Assembly (NCBI RefSeq): GCF_030546575.1
Contig: NZ_JAUOTN010000011.1
Coordinates: 1 to 64,000, forward strand
Source of the DNA: Pontibacter coccineus
Lineage (GTDB): Bacteria; Bacteroidota; Bacteroidia; Cytophagales; Hymenobacteraceae
Length of the DNA: 64,000 nt
Direction: 5' to 3'
Part shown: piece by piece, positions 31,906-41,523 of the stretch
Numbering within the stretch: the first letter of the stretch is position 1
Layout: every line of letters begins with the position of its first letter
Notes under the pieces: generated by a model
What the model was told of the DNA's origin: nothing
Database searches by the model: none
The model's input: only the letters and a program-made list of their open reading frames with translations
Translations under genes and position numbers: made by a program

Positions 31906-34719
31906 ATGCCTAAAGACACCAGTATTAAATCCGTTCTGATTATTGGTTCTGGCCCCATCGTTATCGGCCAGGCCTGCGAGTTTGACTATTCCGGTTCGCA
32001 AGCGGCACGCTCCCTTCGTGAAGAAGGCATCGAAGTGACGCTCATCAATTCAAACCCCGCCACTATCATGACCGATAGTGTAACAGCGGATAATGTGTAC
32101 CTCAAGCCGCTTGAGAAGAAGTACATCATTGAGATTCTGGAGAAACATAAGATTGACGCCGTGCTGCCTACCATGGGCGGACAAACGGCCCTGAACCTGG
32201 CCATCGAGTGCGACAAGGCCGGTGTTTGGGAAAAGTATGGCGTTCGCATCATCGGTGTGGACATCAATGCCATCGAGACCACCGAAGACCGCGAGAAGTT
32301 CCGTTTGAAGATGCTCGAGCTCGGTGTGAATGTCTGCAAGGGAGAAACCGCTACCTCATTCCTGGAAGGCAAAGAGATAGCGCAGGAAATCGGTTTTCCA
32401 CTCGTTATTCGCCCTTCGTTTACCCTTGGAGGTACGGGGGGCGGTTTTGTTAATACCCCTGAGGAATTCGACGCAGCCCTGACCCGCGGCCTGCACGCTT
32501 CGCCTACGCACGAGGTGTTGGTGGAGCAAAGCATCATGGGCTGGAAAGAGTACGAGCTCGAATTGCTGCGTGACAACATCGGCAACGTCATCATCATCTG
32601 TTCCATCGAGAACTTCGACCCGATGGGCGTGCATACCGGCGACTCCATCACGGTAGCGCCCGCTATGACCCTGCCCGACACCATCTACCAGCAAATGCGC
32701 GACCTGGCCATCAAAATGATGAACGGCATCGGGCAGTTTGCCGGCGGCTGTAACGTGCAGTTCTCCGTGAGCCCGGAAGACGACACCATCATCGCCATCG
32801 AGATCAACCCACGCGTATCCCGCTCTTCAGCACTTGCCTCTAAAGCCACGGGTTACCCAATTGCCAAGATCGCCGCCAAGCTGGCCATCGGCTACAATCT
32901 CGACGAACTGAAGAACGCCATCACCAAGACCACTTCGGCTTACTTTGAGCCGGCGCTGGATTATGTGATCGTGAAGATTCCGCGCTGGAACTTCGATAAA
33001 TTCAAAGGCGCCAACCGCACACTGGGTCTGCAGATGAAGTCTGTGGGCGAGGTGATGGGCATTGGCCGTACCTTCCAGGAGGCGCTGCAGAAAGCCTGCC
33101 AAAGCCTCGAGATCAAGCGCAACGGCCTGGGTGCTGACGGCAAGGAGATGACCAATTACGATGAACTCATCTACAACCTGAAAAACCCGAGCTGGAACCG
33201 TTTGTTCTGCATCAAAGATGCCATGCGCATCGGTATACCGACCAGCACCATCCAGAACCTGACCAAGATCGACCCTTGGTTCCTGTCGCAGATCGAGGAA
33301 ATCGATATGCTGGAGAAGGAGATGGAGAAATATACCCTGGCCACCTTGCCGGGCGAGCTGTTGCGTGAAGCCAAAGTAAAAGGCTACGCCGACCGCCAGA
33401 TCGCGCACATCCTGCGTTGCCTCGAAAGCGAGGTACATGCCGTGCGCATGGAACTAGGTATACAGCGTGTGTACAAAATGGTGGATACCTGTGCCGCCGA
33501 ATTCGAAGCCAAAACGCCGTACTTCTACAGCACCTTCGACGGTGAGAACGAAAGTGTGGTGAGCGACAAGAAGAAAATTGTGGTGCTGGGTTCCGGCCCG
33601 AACCGCATCGGTCAAGGCATCGAATTCGACTACAGCTGCGTGCACGGGGTGCTGGCGGCCAAAGAGTGTGGCTACGAGACTATCATGATCAACTGCAACC
33701 CGGAAACGGTTTCGACAGACTTTGACATTGCTGACAAGCTGTACTTCGAGCCGGTGTTCTGGGAGCATATTTACGACATCATTCTGCACGAGAAGCCGGA
33801 AGGTGTGATCGTGCAGCTGGGCGGACAGACTGCCCTGAAGCTGGCCGAGAAGCTGGACCGCTACGGCATCAAGGTGATCGGTACAAGCTACAAAGCGCTT
33901 GACCTGGCCGAGGACCGCGGCTCGTTCTCTTCGCTGCTGCGCGACCTTGGGATACCATACCCACCGTTCGGCGTGATCGAGACAGCGGAAGAGGCCCTGG
34001 AGCTGTGCAAAACGTTGAAATTCCCGCTGCTGGTGCGTCCAAGCTACGTGCTGGGTGGTCAGAGCATGAAGATCGTGATCAACGAGAAAGAACTCGAAGC
34101 CCACGTGATCGACCTGCTGAAAGACCATCCGGGCAACCAGGTGCTGCTCGACCACTTCCTTGACCACGCCATAGAGGCTGAGGCCGACGCGATCTGCGAC
34201 GGCGAGGACGTGCACATCTGCGGCATCATGGAGCACATTGAGCCGGCCGGTATCCACTCCGGTGACTCTTACGCCGTGCTGCCTCCGTTCGACCTGAGCG
34301 AGAACGTGATCCGGAAGATCGAAGATTATACCAAGCGTATCGCACTGGCACTGGACACCGTGGGCATCATCAACATCCAGTTCGCCGTGAAAAACGAAGA
34401 GGTATACGTGATCGAGGCCAACCCGCGCGCGTCGCGCACCATCCCGTTCATTGCGAAAGCCTACCGCGAACCGTACATCAACTACGCCACGAAGATCATG
34501 CTGGGCGAGAAGAAGGTGAAGGACTTCAACTTCAACCCGCACAAAGAAGGCTACGCCATTAAAGTGCCGGTGTTCTCGCACAGCAAGTTCCCGGAAGTGA
34601 ACAAGGAGCTCGGCCCGGAAATGAAGTCCACAGGCGAGGCGATCTACTTCATCGACAACCTGCAGGATGATTACTTTGTGAAAGTATACTCTGAGCGCAA
34701 CCTATACCTGAGCGTGTAG
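31906..34719 (+). CDS. carB: Carbamoyl phosphate synthase large subunit lacking the MGS domain
   Basis: Makes carbamoyl phosphate from bicarbonate, ammonia (from CarA) and two ATP, for arginine and pyrimidine synthesis. The 937-residue product contains two homologous ATP-grasp halves: the first from SVLIIGSGPIVIGQACEFDYSG, with IEINPRVSRSSALASKATGYPIA, and the second from IVVLGSGPNRIGQGIEFDYS, with IEANPRASRTIPF. It ends where E. coli CarB (1073 residues) would enter the C-terminal MGS-like allosteric domain (about residue 937), so that domain is absent, along with its ornithine/IMP/UMP control. The start is set by the promoter at 31851-31881. carA is not in this window. Confidence 0.92.
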   Translation: MPKDTSIKSVLIIGSGPIVIGQACEFDYSGSQAARSLREEGIEVTLINSNPATIMTDSVTADNVYLKPLEKKYIIEILEKHKIDAVLPTMGGQTALNLAIECDKAGVWEKYGVRIIGVDINAIETTEDREKFRLKMLELGVNVCKGETATSFLEGKEIAQEIGFPLVIRPSFTLGGTGGGFVNTPEEFDAALTRGLHASPTHEVLVEQSIMGWKEYELELLRDNIGNVIIICSIENFDPMGVHTGDSITVAPAMTLPDTIYQQMRDLAIKMMNGIGQFAGGCNVQFSVSPEDDTIIAIEINPRVSRSSALASKATGYPIAKIAAKLAIGYNLDELKNAITKTTSAYFEPALDYVIVKIPRWNFDKFKGANRTLGLQMKSVGEVMGIGRTFQEALQKACQSLEIKRNGLGADGKEMTNYDELIYNLKNPSWNRLFCIKDAMRIGIPTSTIQNLTKIDPWFLSQIEEIDMLEKEMEKYTLATLPGELLREAKVKGYADRQIAHILRCLESEVHAVRMELGIQRVYKMVDTCAAEFEAKTPYFYSTFDGENESVVSDKKKIVVLGSGPNRIGQGIEFDYSCVHGVLAAKECGYETIMINCNPETVSTDFDIADKLYFEPVFWEHIYDIILHEKPEGVIVQLGGQTALKLAEKLDRYGIKVIGTSYKALDLAEDRGSFSSLLRDLGIPYPPFGVIETAEEALELCKTLKFPLLVRPSYVLGGQSMKIVINEKELEAHVIDLLKDHPGNQVLLDHFLDHAIEAEADAICDGEDVHICGIMEHIEPAGIHSGDSYAVLPPFDLSENVIRKIEDYTKRIALALDTVGIINIQFAVKNEEVYVIEANPRASRTIPFIAKAYREPYINYATKIMLGEKKVKDFNFNPHKEGYAIKVPVFSHSKFPEVNKELGPEMKSTGEAIYFIDNLQDDYFVKVYSERNLYLSV

Positions 34720-34739
34720 CAAGTAGCTTCTGATAAACC

Positions 34740-34772
34740 AAAAAGCCTTCTCCGTTATGGGGAAGGCTTTTT
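34740..34772 (+). terminator. Intrinsic terminator of carB
   Basis: AAAAAGCCTTCTCC (34740-34753) pairs with GGGGAAGGCTTTTT (34759-34772) with one mismatch, ending in a T-run 20 nt past the stop. Confidence 0.8.
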
Positions 34773-34946
34773 GCATTTTGGGTACAACCATCATTTTTAA
34801 GCCGTATACAAAATCCTTACCTTTGCACAAGCCCCCGCCGAAATGGCAGAAAAAACTTTTTGGCAGGGGAATTGTATCTGAATAGGTACTGTTTTTGTTA
34901 ACTAATAGACGGCCGACGTTTGCTGGCTATACCTTAACCGACTATC

Positions 34947-35216
34947 ATGAAATTCATATTCATCACCATACTTGTTATCCTTTTCCTTAGATTAGCTGCT
35001 CCTTTCCTGTTTCGTTGGTTGCTGGCTTTTTTTGTGAAGAAAAGCCTGCGCAACGGCACTTTCTTCTACTCTAACATGAACCAGCCACGTCCTGAGCCGC
35101 AATCAAATGGCAACGGCAGGCGAAAGGGCGATGTCAAGATCGACTATGTGCCGGAGCAGCCTGACCGCAAGGATTTCAACGGCGGGCAGTATGTCGATTA
35201 TGAAGAAATAAAATAA
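34947..35216 (+). CDS. DUF4834 family small membrane protein
   Basis: The 89-residue product has one N-terminal transmembrane segment (FIFITILVILFLRLAAPFLFRWLLAFFV) and a polar tail ending in QYVDYEEIK. This N-anchor plus acidic C-terminal motif is the DUF4834 pattern found in Bacteroidota; function unknown. A possible -7 box (TACCTTTG, 34818-34825) lies 121 nt upstream without a clear -33 partner. The YfhO gene follows 206 nt later on the same strand. Confidence 0.75.
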   Translation: MKFIFITILVILFLRLAAPFLFRWLLAFFVKKSLRNGTFFYSNMNQPRPEPQSNGNGRRKGDVKIDYVPEQPDRKDFNGGQYVDYEEIK

Positions 35217-35422
35217 AAGTCCTATCTTTCAGCTCTATTCAAAGAGCATATTTAAATTTCGTTTCTGCAAGCGAAAAATGGTCAGAATGGGTTCTGACAC
35301 AATGATTTTAGAGTTGCATAGCAGCACTATGCGACGAGAAAAGCATAAAGTCAGGTTCAGTTATGAGCAGTTTGCAGCGCAAAAAATGAATTTTAAACAT
35401 GCTCTAAGGTTTCCTGAAAGAT

Positions 35423-37867
35423 ATGACAGCTTCTATTGACTTTAAGCGTGATGTGCTCCCGCACCTCATCGCGGTTCTGATTTTCCTTCTTCTTACTGCC
35501 GTATACTTTGCCCCTGTCTTGTTTGAGGACAAGGCGATGGCGCAGCACGACATCCTGCAATTTAAGGGCGGCGCCAAAGAGATACAGGACTACCGCGAAG
35601 CCACCGGCGAAGAGACCCTCTGGACAAATTCCATGTTCGGCGGCATGCCCTCATACCTGATCAATACCCGCTATCCCGGCGATCTGTCGGGCTACATCCA
35701 TAGCATCCTGACCTTCAACATGCCGGCCATGGCGGGCAATATCTTTATCACGCTGCTTTGTGCCTACTTTTTGCTGGTCACGCTGCGGCTCAACACCTGG
35801 TTGTCTGTCATCGGCGCTATCGCCATTGCATTCACGTCCTACAACTTCATCATACTGGAAGCCGGCCACAACACCAAGTCGCTTACCATCGCTTACATTC
35901 CACTGGTGCTGGCTGGTATGTTCTACGCCCTTCGGCGGAACGTCTGGATAGGGGCTGCCATTTTTGCATTGGGCCTCACCCTCAACCTGCACTTCAACCA
36001 CCTCCAGATGACCTACTACATGCTCCTGATGGTGCTCGTGTGGATGGTGGTGGAGTTGATCTATGCCATTAAAGAGGGTAGAATCGCCGACCTGATCAAG
36101 CGTGGTTTGATACTAGCCGTGGCGGCTGTGCTGGCGGTGGGCGTTAACTTCGGAAGACTCTATACGGTGGCCGAGTACAGCCAGCATAGCATACGCGGCA
36201 AGTCAGAGCTGAGCGTGGCCAACAGCGGCGACAAAACCTCCAGCGGCCTCGACCGCGAATATGCCTTTAACTGGAGCTACGGCGTGGGCGAAACGATGAC
36301 GCTGCTTATACCTGATTTCTATGGTGGAAGCAGCAGCAACACCCGCCTTGACGAGGACTCGCAAAGCTACCAGGCGCTGCTGGGCTTGGGTATGCCGCCA
36401 GTGCAGGCAGAGCAGGCGCTTGAGCAGGGCCTGCCGACTTACTGGGGGCCGCAGCCGATGACGAGCGGTCCGGTATATGTAGGCGCGATCATCGTTTTCC
36501 TGTTTGTGCTGGGTCTTTTCATCGTCCACAAACCAACCCGCATCTGGCTGCTGGCCGCCACCATCCTGTCGATTGTGCTAGCGTGGGGCAAGAACTTCGA
36601 GGCCTTCAACTACTTCATGTTCGACTACTTCCCGGGCTATAACAAGTTCAGGGCCGTATCGTCTGCCTTGATCATCGCCCAAATTACGATACCGCTGCTA
36701 GGTATACTGGCGCTCTACAAACTCATCCGCGACCGCGACCTGATCAAAGACCTGGATAAGAAACTGCTGATTTCAGGAGGTATAACTGCCGGCGTTTGTC
36801 TGCTGGTATGGGTGTTTGCCGGCTCGGCCAGTTTTGTCGGCACTGTCGATCCGCAGCTGCAGCAGTCTTACTTCCCGCTCGATGCCATCCGGGCCGACCG
36901 CGAAAGCATGATGCGCTCCGATGCGCTGCGCTCGTTTGTGTTTATCGCGCTGGCAGTAGGCTTGCTCTACTTCTATCTGAAAAACAAACTCTCGGCTACG
37001 GTGGCCATGGCAGGTATAGGTTTGCTGATACTGGTGGACCTGTGGAGCGTGAACAAGCGCTACCTCAACGATGGTGACTTTGAGAAGCGCGTGGTGGAGA
37101 ACTACTTCCAGCCGACCAAAGCCGACCAGATGATCCTGCAGGACAAAGACCCGCATTACCGCGTGCTCTACCTGCCTAATCCGTTTAACGATGCCCGCAC
37201 CTCTTACTTCCACAAGTCAGTGGGTGGCTACCACGGCGCTAAGTTGCGCCGCTACCAGGACGTGATCGACCGCCACATCGTGCAAAACAACCTGGAGGTG
37301 CTGCGCATGCTCAACACCCGCTATGTGATCACAGGCGATCCGCAGCAGCCGGTGCAGCGTGTGCCGGGCGCGTTGGGCAATGCCTGGTTCGTGAGCGAAG
37401 TAAAAACGGTGAACAATCCGGATGAAGAGATCGAAGCCCTGAACGGTCTGGACGCCAGCAAAACTGCTGTGGTGGACGCGTCGAAGTTCAAGACAGCAGC
37501 GACTACTTATAACGCTGAGGGTTCTACCATCGAGCTGACGGACTACAAGCCAAATGCCCTGACTTATGCGGTGAATGCGGCGCAGGCTGGTCTGGCAGTG
37601 TTCTCGGAGGTATACTATGCCGATGGCTGGCAAGCCTACCTCGATGGGAAGCCGGTGGACCACATCCGGGTGAACTACATTCTGCGTGCCATGGAAGTGC
37701 CAGCCGGCAAGCATACCATCCAGTTCAAGTTCGAGCCGAAGTCCTACGCGATTGGCAATACCATCTCGCTGATCTCGTCGATCCTGCTGCTGGCAGTGCT
37801 GGGTGGGGCCATCTTTTATGGGATGCGCCGCAAGCCGAAAGAAGTTGAAAAAGAAGTGATCGTATAA
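35423..37867 (+). CDS. YfhO family multi-pass membrane protein
   Basis: An 814-residue integral membrane protein with about 12 hydrophobic segments and a large extracytoplasmic C-terminal domain. The pattern MAQHDILQFKGGAKEIQDYREATGEETLWTNSMFGGMPSYLIN after the first helix (about 40-80) and the C-terminal ending YADGWQAYLDGKPVDHIRVNYILRAMEVPAGKH are typical of the YfhO family. These GT-C-like proteins are proposed to glycosylate cell-surface polymers (established for Gram-positive members; inference here). ATG start at 35423, last helix near the C-terminus, terminator at 37872-37898. Confidence 0.85.
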   Translation: MTASIDFKRDVLPHLIAVLIFLLLTAVYFAPVLFEDKAMAQHDILQFKGGAKEIQDYREATGEETLWTNSMFGGMPSYLINTRYPGDLSGYIHSILTFNMPAMAGNIFITLLCAYFLLVTLRLNTWLSVIGAIAIAFTSYNFIILEAGHNTKSLTIAYIPLVLAGMFYALRRNVWIGAAIFALGLTLNLHFNHLQMTYYMLLMVLVWMVVELIYAIKEGRIADLIKRGLILAVAAVLAVGVNFGRLYTVAEYSQHSIRGKSELSVANSGDKTSSGLDREYAFNWSYGVGETMTLLIPDFYGGSSSNTRLDEDSQSYQALLGLGMPPVQAEQALEQGLPTYWGPQPMTSGPVYVGAIIVFLFVLGLFIVHKPTRIWLLAATILSIVLAWGKNFEAFNYFMFDYFPGYNKFRAVSSALIIAQITIPLLGILALYKLIRDRDLIKDLDKKLLISGGITAGVCLLVWVFAGSASFVGTVDPQLQQSYFPLDAIRADRESMMRSDALRSFVFIALAVGLLYFYLKNKLSATVAMAGIGLLILVDLWSVNKRYLNDGDFEKRVVENYFQPTKADQMILQDKDPHYRVLYLPNPFNDARTSYFHKSVGGYHGAKLRRYQDVIDRHIVQNNLEVLRMLNTRYVITGDPQQPVQRVPGALGNAWFVSEVKTVNNPDEEIEALNGLDASKTAVVDASKFKTAATTYNAEGSTIELTDYKPNALTYAVNAAQAGLAVFSEVYYADGWQAYLDGKPVDHIRVNYILRAMEVPAGKHTIQFKFEPKSYAIGNTISLISSILLLAVLGGAIFYGMRRKPKEVEKEVIV

Positions 37868-37871
37868 ATTG

Positions 37872-37898
37872 AGGCCCCGGTTTTAGAGATCGGGGCCT
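37872..37898 (+). terminator. Intrinsic terminator of the YfhO gene
   Basis: AGGCCCCG (37872-37879) pairs with CGGGGCCT (37891-37898), followed by TTGTTTT. It lies in the 45-nt gap before the next gene. Confidence 0.7.
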
Positions 37899-37912
37899 TT
37901 GTTTTAAAGCGC

Positions 37913-38812
37913 ATGGAAGCACCGCTGCAACAGCTGCATAGCAAGGTATGGGAGGACCAGGGTATAGCGCTTTGGGTAAAGCGCGAGGACTTGCTGCACC
38001 CCACCATTTCGGGCAACAAGTGGCGCAAGCTCCGATATAACCTGCAGGAGGCAAAGCGGCTGCAACACGACACACTGCTGACCTTTGGCGGGGCCTACTC
38101 CAATCACATCGCGGCGGTAGCGGCGGCGGGGCAGGAGTTCGGTTTCCGCACCATCGGCATCATCCGGGGAGAGGAGCATCTGCCGCTCAACCCGACGCTC
38201 AGCTTCGCCACCTCGGCAGGTATGCAGCTGCACTACATCTCGCGCGAAGCTTACCGGCAGAAGTCCGACGCTGTATACCTGGAGCAACTGGCCGGGCAGT
38301 TTGGAAATCCTTACATCATACCGGAAGGCGGCACCAATGCGCTGGCCGTAAAAGGCTGCACTGAAATTGTGTCAGACATCTCCATCGACTACGACTACAT
38401 CTGCTGTGCCAGTGGTACGGGCGGCACGCTGGCAGGTATCATTGCCGGGCTGGATGGGAAAGGGCAGGTGCTGGGCTTTCCCGTTTTGAAAGGAGGAGAA
38501 TTCCTAAAGGAGGAGATCGAGCAACTCATCACCAGGTATAACGGCCAGCACTACGACAACTGGCAGCTAATCACCGATTACCACTTCGGCGGCTATGCCA
38601 AGGTAAAGCCGGAACTGCTGGACTTCATGCGCAGTTTTCAGCAGGAACACCACTTGCCGTTGGAGCCTGTGTATACCGGCAAAATGTTCTATGGCCTGGT
38701 TGATCTGATCCAAAAAGGCTACTTCCCGGAAGGCAGTAGCATCGTGGCGGTGCATACCGGCGGACTGCAGGGCAATGCTGGTTTTAAGGAGCGGCTGGGC
38801 CTGGAGGTATAG
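37913..38812 (+). CDS. ACC deaminase/D-cysteine desulfhydrase family PLP enzyme
   Basis: A 299-residue fold-type II pyridoxal-phosphate enzyme. The PLP lysine is Lys36 in SGNKWRKL; TFGGAYSNH (nucleophile/phosphate region) and the glycine-rich phosphate loop GTGGTLAG are also seen. The family contains 1-aminocyclopropane-1-carboxylate deaminase and D-cysteine desulfhydrase, which cannot be separated confidently by eye. The short length (about 300 against 330-340) suggests the desulfhydrase-like branch or a related activity. Starts 15 nt after the YfhO terminator. Confidence 0.85.
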   Translation: MEAPLQQLHSKVWEDQGIALWVKREDLLHPTISGNKWRKLRYNLQEAKRLQHDTLLTFGGAYSNHIAAVAAAGQEFGFRTIGIIRGEEHLPLNPTLSFATSAGMQLHYISREAYRQKSDAVYLEQLAGQFGNPYIIPEGGTNALAVKGCTEIVSDISIDYDYICCASGTGGTLAGIIAGLDGKGQVLGFPVLKGGEFLKEEIEQLITRYNGQHYDNWQLITDYHFGGYAKVKPELLDFMRSFQQEHHLPLEPVYTGKMFYGLVDLIQKGYFPEGSSIVAVHTGGLQGNAGFKERLGLEV

Positions 38813-38866
38813 GATTTGAACTTTAGCACCATAATTGCTGTGTAGGCAATAGCAATCAACAAAGAA

Positions 38867-39508
38867 ATGTATTTTTTCATGCCCCTTATCCGCTCCCTGT
38901 TCCGTCTGCTGCCCTTCATCCTGCTACTCGTGGTGGGTTGGTATGTCTGGCGACAAGTGAAAGACACCTTTGGTCCCGACGAGAAACAACCTGAAGTCAT
39001 CGTGAATCACAACACCATCTTGACCACTGTGGAAGAGCTTGGGAAGATGGAACTGGTGCGATTCAACTTCAAAGATGTGGTGGAGTACGAGAAAGATGTG
39101 TCGCGCTGGGTGCCTAATTCCAAGGTAGTACTGATCGTGACAGGAGAGGCCGTCGGCTGTATTGACTTTACCAAACTGACTGAGCAGGACATCCTTTTCC
39201 AGGGTGATTCGCTGGTGCAGATCAGTTTACCGGAACCCGAGCTTTGCTACTATAAAATAGACCACAGCAAGTCCAAAGTCTTTTCGAAGGAGAACACGTA
39301 TTTCCAGGACGCGGACCTTGTGCAGGAAAGCTACCGTTATGCCGAATCCAATGTGAAAGAAGCGGCCATCAACTCCGGCATCCTGCGCCAGACGCAGGTA
39401 AACGCCGAGAAAGTCCTCAAGCCTATTTTAGAGGAAGTAACAGGCCGCAAAGTAGTGCTGGTGCCGCAGCGCCGGATCCAGAACCCGGAAATGCCGAAGA
39501 GAAGGTAG
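38867..39508 (+). CDS. DUF4230 domain protein
   Basis: A 213-residue membrane-anchored protein: an N-terminal helix (LIRSLFRLLPFILLLVVGWYVW), then a soluble DUF4230 domain (TTVEELGKMELVRFNFKDVV, LIVTGEAVGCIDFTKL, VQISLPEPELCYYKIDHSKSKVF). The C-terminal helix has the late motif VLKPILEEVTGRKVVLV. Function of the family is unknown. ATG at 38867; an alternative ATG at 38879 would shorten the pre-helix end only. Confidence 0.78.
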   Translation: MYFFMPLIRSLFRLLPFILLLVVGWYVWRQVKDTFGPDEKQPEVIVNHNTILTTVEELGKMELVRFNFKDVVEYEKDVSRWVPNSKVVLIVTGEAVGCIDFTKLTEQDILFQGDSLVQISLPEPELCYYKIDHSKSKVFSKENTYFQDADLVQESYRYAESNVKEAAINSGILRQTQVNAEKVLKPILEEVTGRKVVLVPQRRIQNPEMPKRR

Positions 39509-39684
39509 TTTTTGAATTGTTAAATTGTTGATGGTGCACGGATTTACGGCCTTCACTTGCCTCTGGTGATTGTCCCGCCATTTGTAAAGGGGTTGAGGTG
39601 GCTTCTTTAGGTCGTATACCTTGGATGTAGAAGCAACAGATTGTCCCCATTAAGAAAGTAGGGCGTCAAGCTTTGCCGGGCACT

Positions 39685-39796
39685 ATCCCCTTGAGGGGAT
39701 TATAGGTGTGTAAAGGCGGTGATGAAAAGCCAATAATTACCCATTTGCGATTTCCTCTCTGCTGTAAACACCCCTCTGCGCTCCCCTCAAGGGGAG
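39685..39796. repeat. Intergenic palindromic repeat, copy 3
   Basis: The left arm ATCCCCTTGAGGGGAT, followed by TATAGGTGTGTAA, and the right arm TGTAAACACCCCTCTGCG, followed by CTCCCCTCAAGGGGAG, are imperfect inverted copies. It is the same family as 11002-11075, with a longer unrelated middle. It lies in the 386-nt gap between the DUF4230 and recX genes, which holds no other feature. Confidence 0.65.
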
Positions 39797-39894
39797 AATT
39801 TGCTAGAACTTAACGAGAAGGCGGACACTCAGTAGAGGCGAGCGAGTGCGGGGTGTAACGTCGTTACATCACAACTTTCTACTTTTTTAACTTT

Positions 39895-40377
39895 CTACCC
39901 TTCTAACTTCTTAATCGCATCCTGCACCAGGTCACTCTCGTAGCCTTTGCTCATCAGGTAATAGCTAAGTTTCTGGCGGCGGGCGAAGGGGTTCTTTTCT
40001 TTCTCGGTGGCGTTCTTTTTTTCGAGTAGCTGCTGCAGGTTCTGCTCATACACATCGTAATCAATTTCCTTCAGGCCCTGTTTGATACAATACTCGGAGA
40101 TACCTTTGGCTTTGAGGCCCTGCACGATCTTGCGGCGTCCCCACTTCTTGAGACCATACTTGCCGCGCACATAGGCCTGGGCGTAGCGCTCTTCGTCCAG
40201 CATCTTCTCCTGCCCGAGGCGCACAATGATTTCCTCTACATCATCGGGCTCCAGACCGTAGGTATACAGCTTGGTACGTACTTCCTGCTGCGTGCGCTCC
40301 TGGTAGGCGCAGTAGGCCGCCGCCTTGATCAGGGCCTCTTTCGGGGTATAGGTTTTCTGTTTTTTCTGTCGTTCCAA
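39895..40377 (-). CDS. recX: Regulatory protein RecX
   Basis: A small inhibitor/modulator of RecA filaments. The 160-residue product consists of three-helix RecX repeats: ALIKAAAYCAYQERTQQEVRTKL, then a second repeat (LGQEKMLDEERYAQAYVRGKYGLKKWGRRKIVQGLKAKGI), with the characteristic G-x-x-R-I/K-Q-L-KGI pattern, and a third (KNATEKEKNPFARRQKLSYYLMSKGYESDLV). No ATG is available before the conserved region, so TTG at 40377 is the only start. It is divergent from the DMT transporter gene. recA is not in this window. Confidence 0.85.
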   Translation of the reverse strand: MERQKKQKTYTPKEALIKAAAYCAYQERTQQEVRTKLYTYGLEPDDVEEIIVRLGQEKMLDEERYAQAYVRGKYGLKKWGRRKIVQGLKAKGISEYCIKQGLKEIDYDVYEQNLQQLLEKKNATEKEKNPFARRQKLSYYLMSKGYESDLVQDAIKKLEG

Positions 40378-40507
40378 ATCGTTCGTTTTGTCTCTCTATG
40401 AAACAAGTTGTGTGCGGCAAGAGTTGCGGTATTTCAACAACCAGCAATAAACAATCAGCAATTTAGCCATCCAACAATTTAATCACACAACTAATCTGAA
40501 TTCCACG

Positions 40508-40515
40508 CACCTTTG
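40508..40515 (+). promoter_or_regulatory. Possible -7 promoter element of the DMT transporter gene
   Basis: CACCTTTG differs by one base from TAnnTTTG and sits 23 nt before the ATG at 40539. No clear -33 TTG is seen. It supports 40539 over a GTG at 40515 as the start. Confidence 0.35.
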
Positions 40516-40538
40516 TGGCTTCAAAAATTTACCCGGGT

Positions 40539-41381
40539 ATGTTCTCAAAAGGAGTCAGGTACATGCTGCTGTCCACGTTGTTTTTCTCGCTCATGAACGT
40601 GTGCGTGAAGCTAATACCGCATATACCTGCCATGGAAATCATTCTGTTCCGCTCAGTAGTGTCGCTGGTCATCAGCTATTTCGCGCTGAGCCGCCAGAAA
40701 GTGAGCGTGTGGGGCAATAACCGGGGGCTGCTGATCATACGCGGCCTGACGGGTTCTACGGCGCTTGTGCTTTTCTTTAATACCCTGCAGAACCTTCCAC
40801 TGGCCACAGCCGCCACCTTACAGTACCTCTCGCCGATCTTCACGACCATCCTGGGTGTCTTCATCGTAAAAGAGAAGGTCAAACCCTGGCAGTGGGCCTT
40901 CTTCGCCATTTCTTTTGCGGGCATCATCGTCATTGAGGGGCTCGACGCTACAGCCGACTCGCTGTACGTTTGGATGGGGGTAGCGAGTGCCCTTTTCTCA
41001 GGGCTGGCCTACAGCTCCATCCGCCGGCTCAACACGCGGGAGCACCCGCTCGTGATCGTGTTCTACTTTCCGCTGGTGGCCCTCCCGATCGCAGGTATTT
41101 ACTCCATCTTCAACTGGGTGCAGCCCGAGGGCTGGGACTGGGGCATTCTGCTGCTGGTGGGTATCCTCACGCAGTTGGGGCAGTACTACATGACCATGTC
41201 GTACCAGGCCGAGGAGATCTCCAAAGTGGCCAACCTGAACTACATCGGCATTATCTATGCCCTTGCGATGGGCTTTATCCTGTTTGACGAGCATTTTGAG
41301 CTGGCCACCTATGTAGGGATGGCGCTGGTGCTGGTGGGCGTGATCCTGAACGTGCGCTACAAAAACCGACTGTCGCAGTGA
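40539..41381 (+). CDS. DMT/EamA family transporter
   Basis: A 280-residue inner-membrane permease with ten hydrophobic segments arranged as two EamA repeats. Repeat 1 is marked by PHIPAMEIILFRSVVSLVIS and LPLATAATLQYLSPIFTTILGV; repeat 2 by LVGILTQLGQYYMTMSYQAEEISKVANLNYIGIIYA. Such transporters export metabolites or take up amino acids and sugars; the substrate cannot be told. The ATG at 40539 is chosen because a probable -7 box lies just before it. A second, distinct EamA-type gene (rarD) lies at 44.6 kb. Confidence 0.87.
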   Translation: MFSKGVRYMLLSTLFFSLMNVCVKLIPHIPAMEIILFRSVVSLVISYFALSRQKVSVWGNNRGLLIIRGLTGSTALVLFFNTLQNLPLATAATLQYLSPIFTTILGVFIVKEKVKPWQWAFFAISFAGIIVIEGLDATADSLYVWMGVASALFSGLAYSSIRRLNTREHPLVIVFYFPLVALPIAGIYSIFNWVQPEGWDWGILLLVGILTQLGQYYMTMSYQAEEISKVANLNYIGIIYALAMGFILFDEHFELATYVGMALVLVGVILNVRYKNRLSQ

Positions 41382-41523
41382 GAGATTGAGGCCCACGAAA
41401 CCAGGCTGCCCAAGGTATAGCACACAGGTCCTACACGCTTAAATTCCAAAAAAGCTAAACACGATAGGCGGGTTTTGTCGTTAGTTCTTAAATTGTAACA
41501 ATCAAGACAAGAGTCTACCGTAC

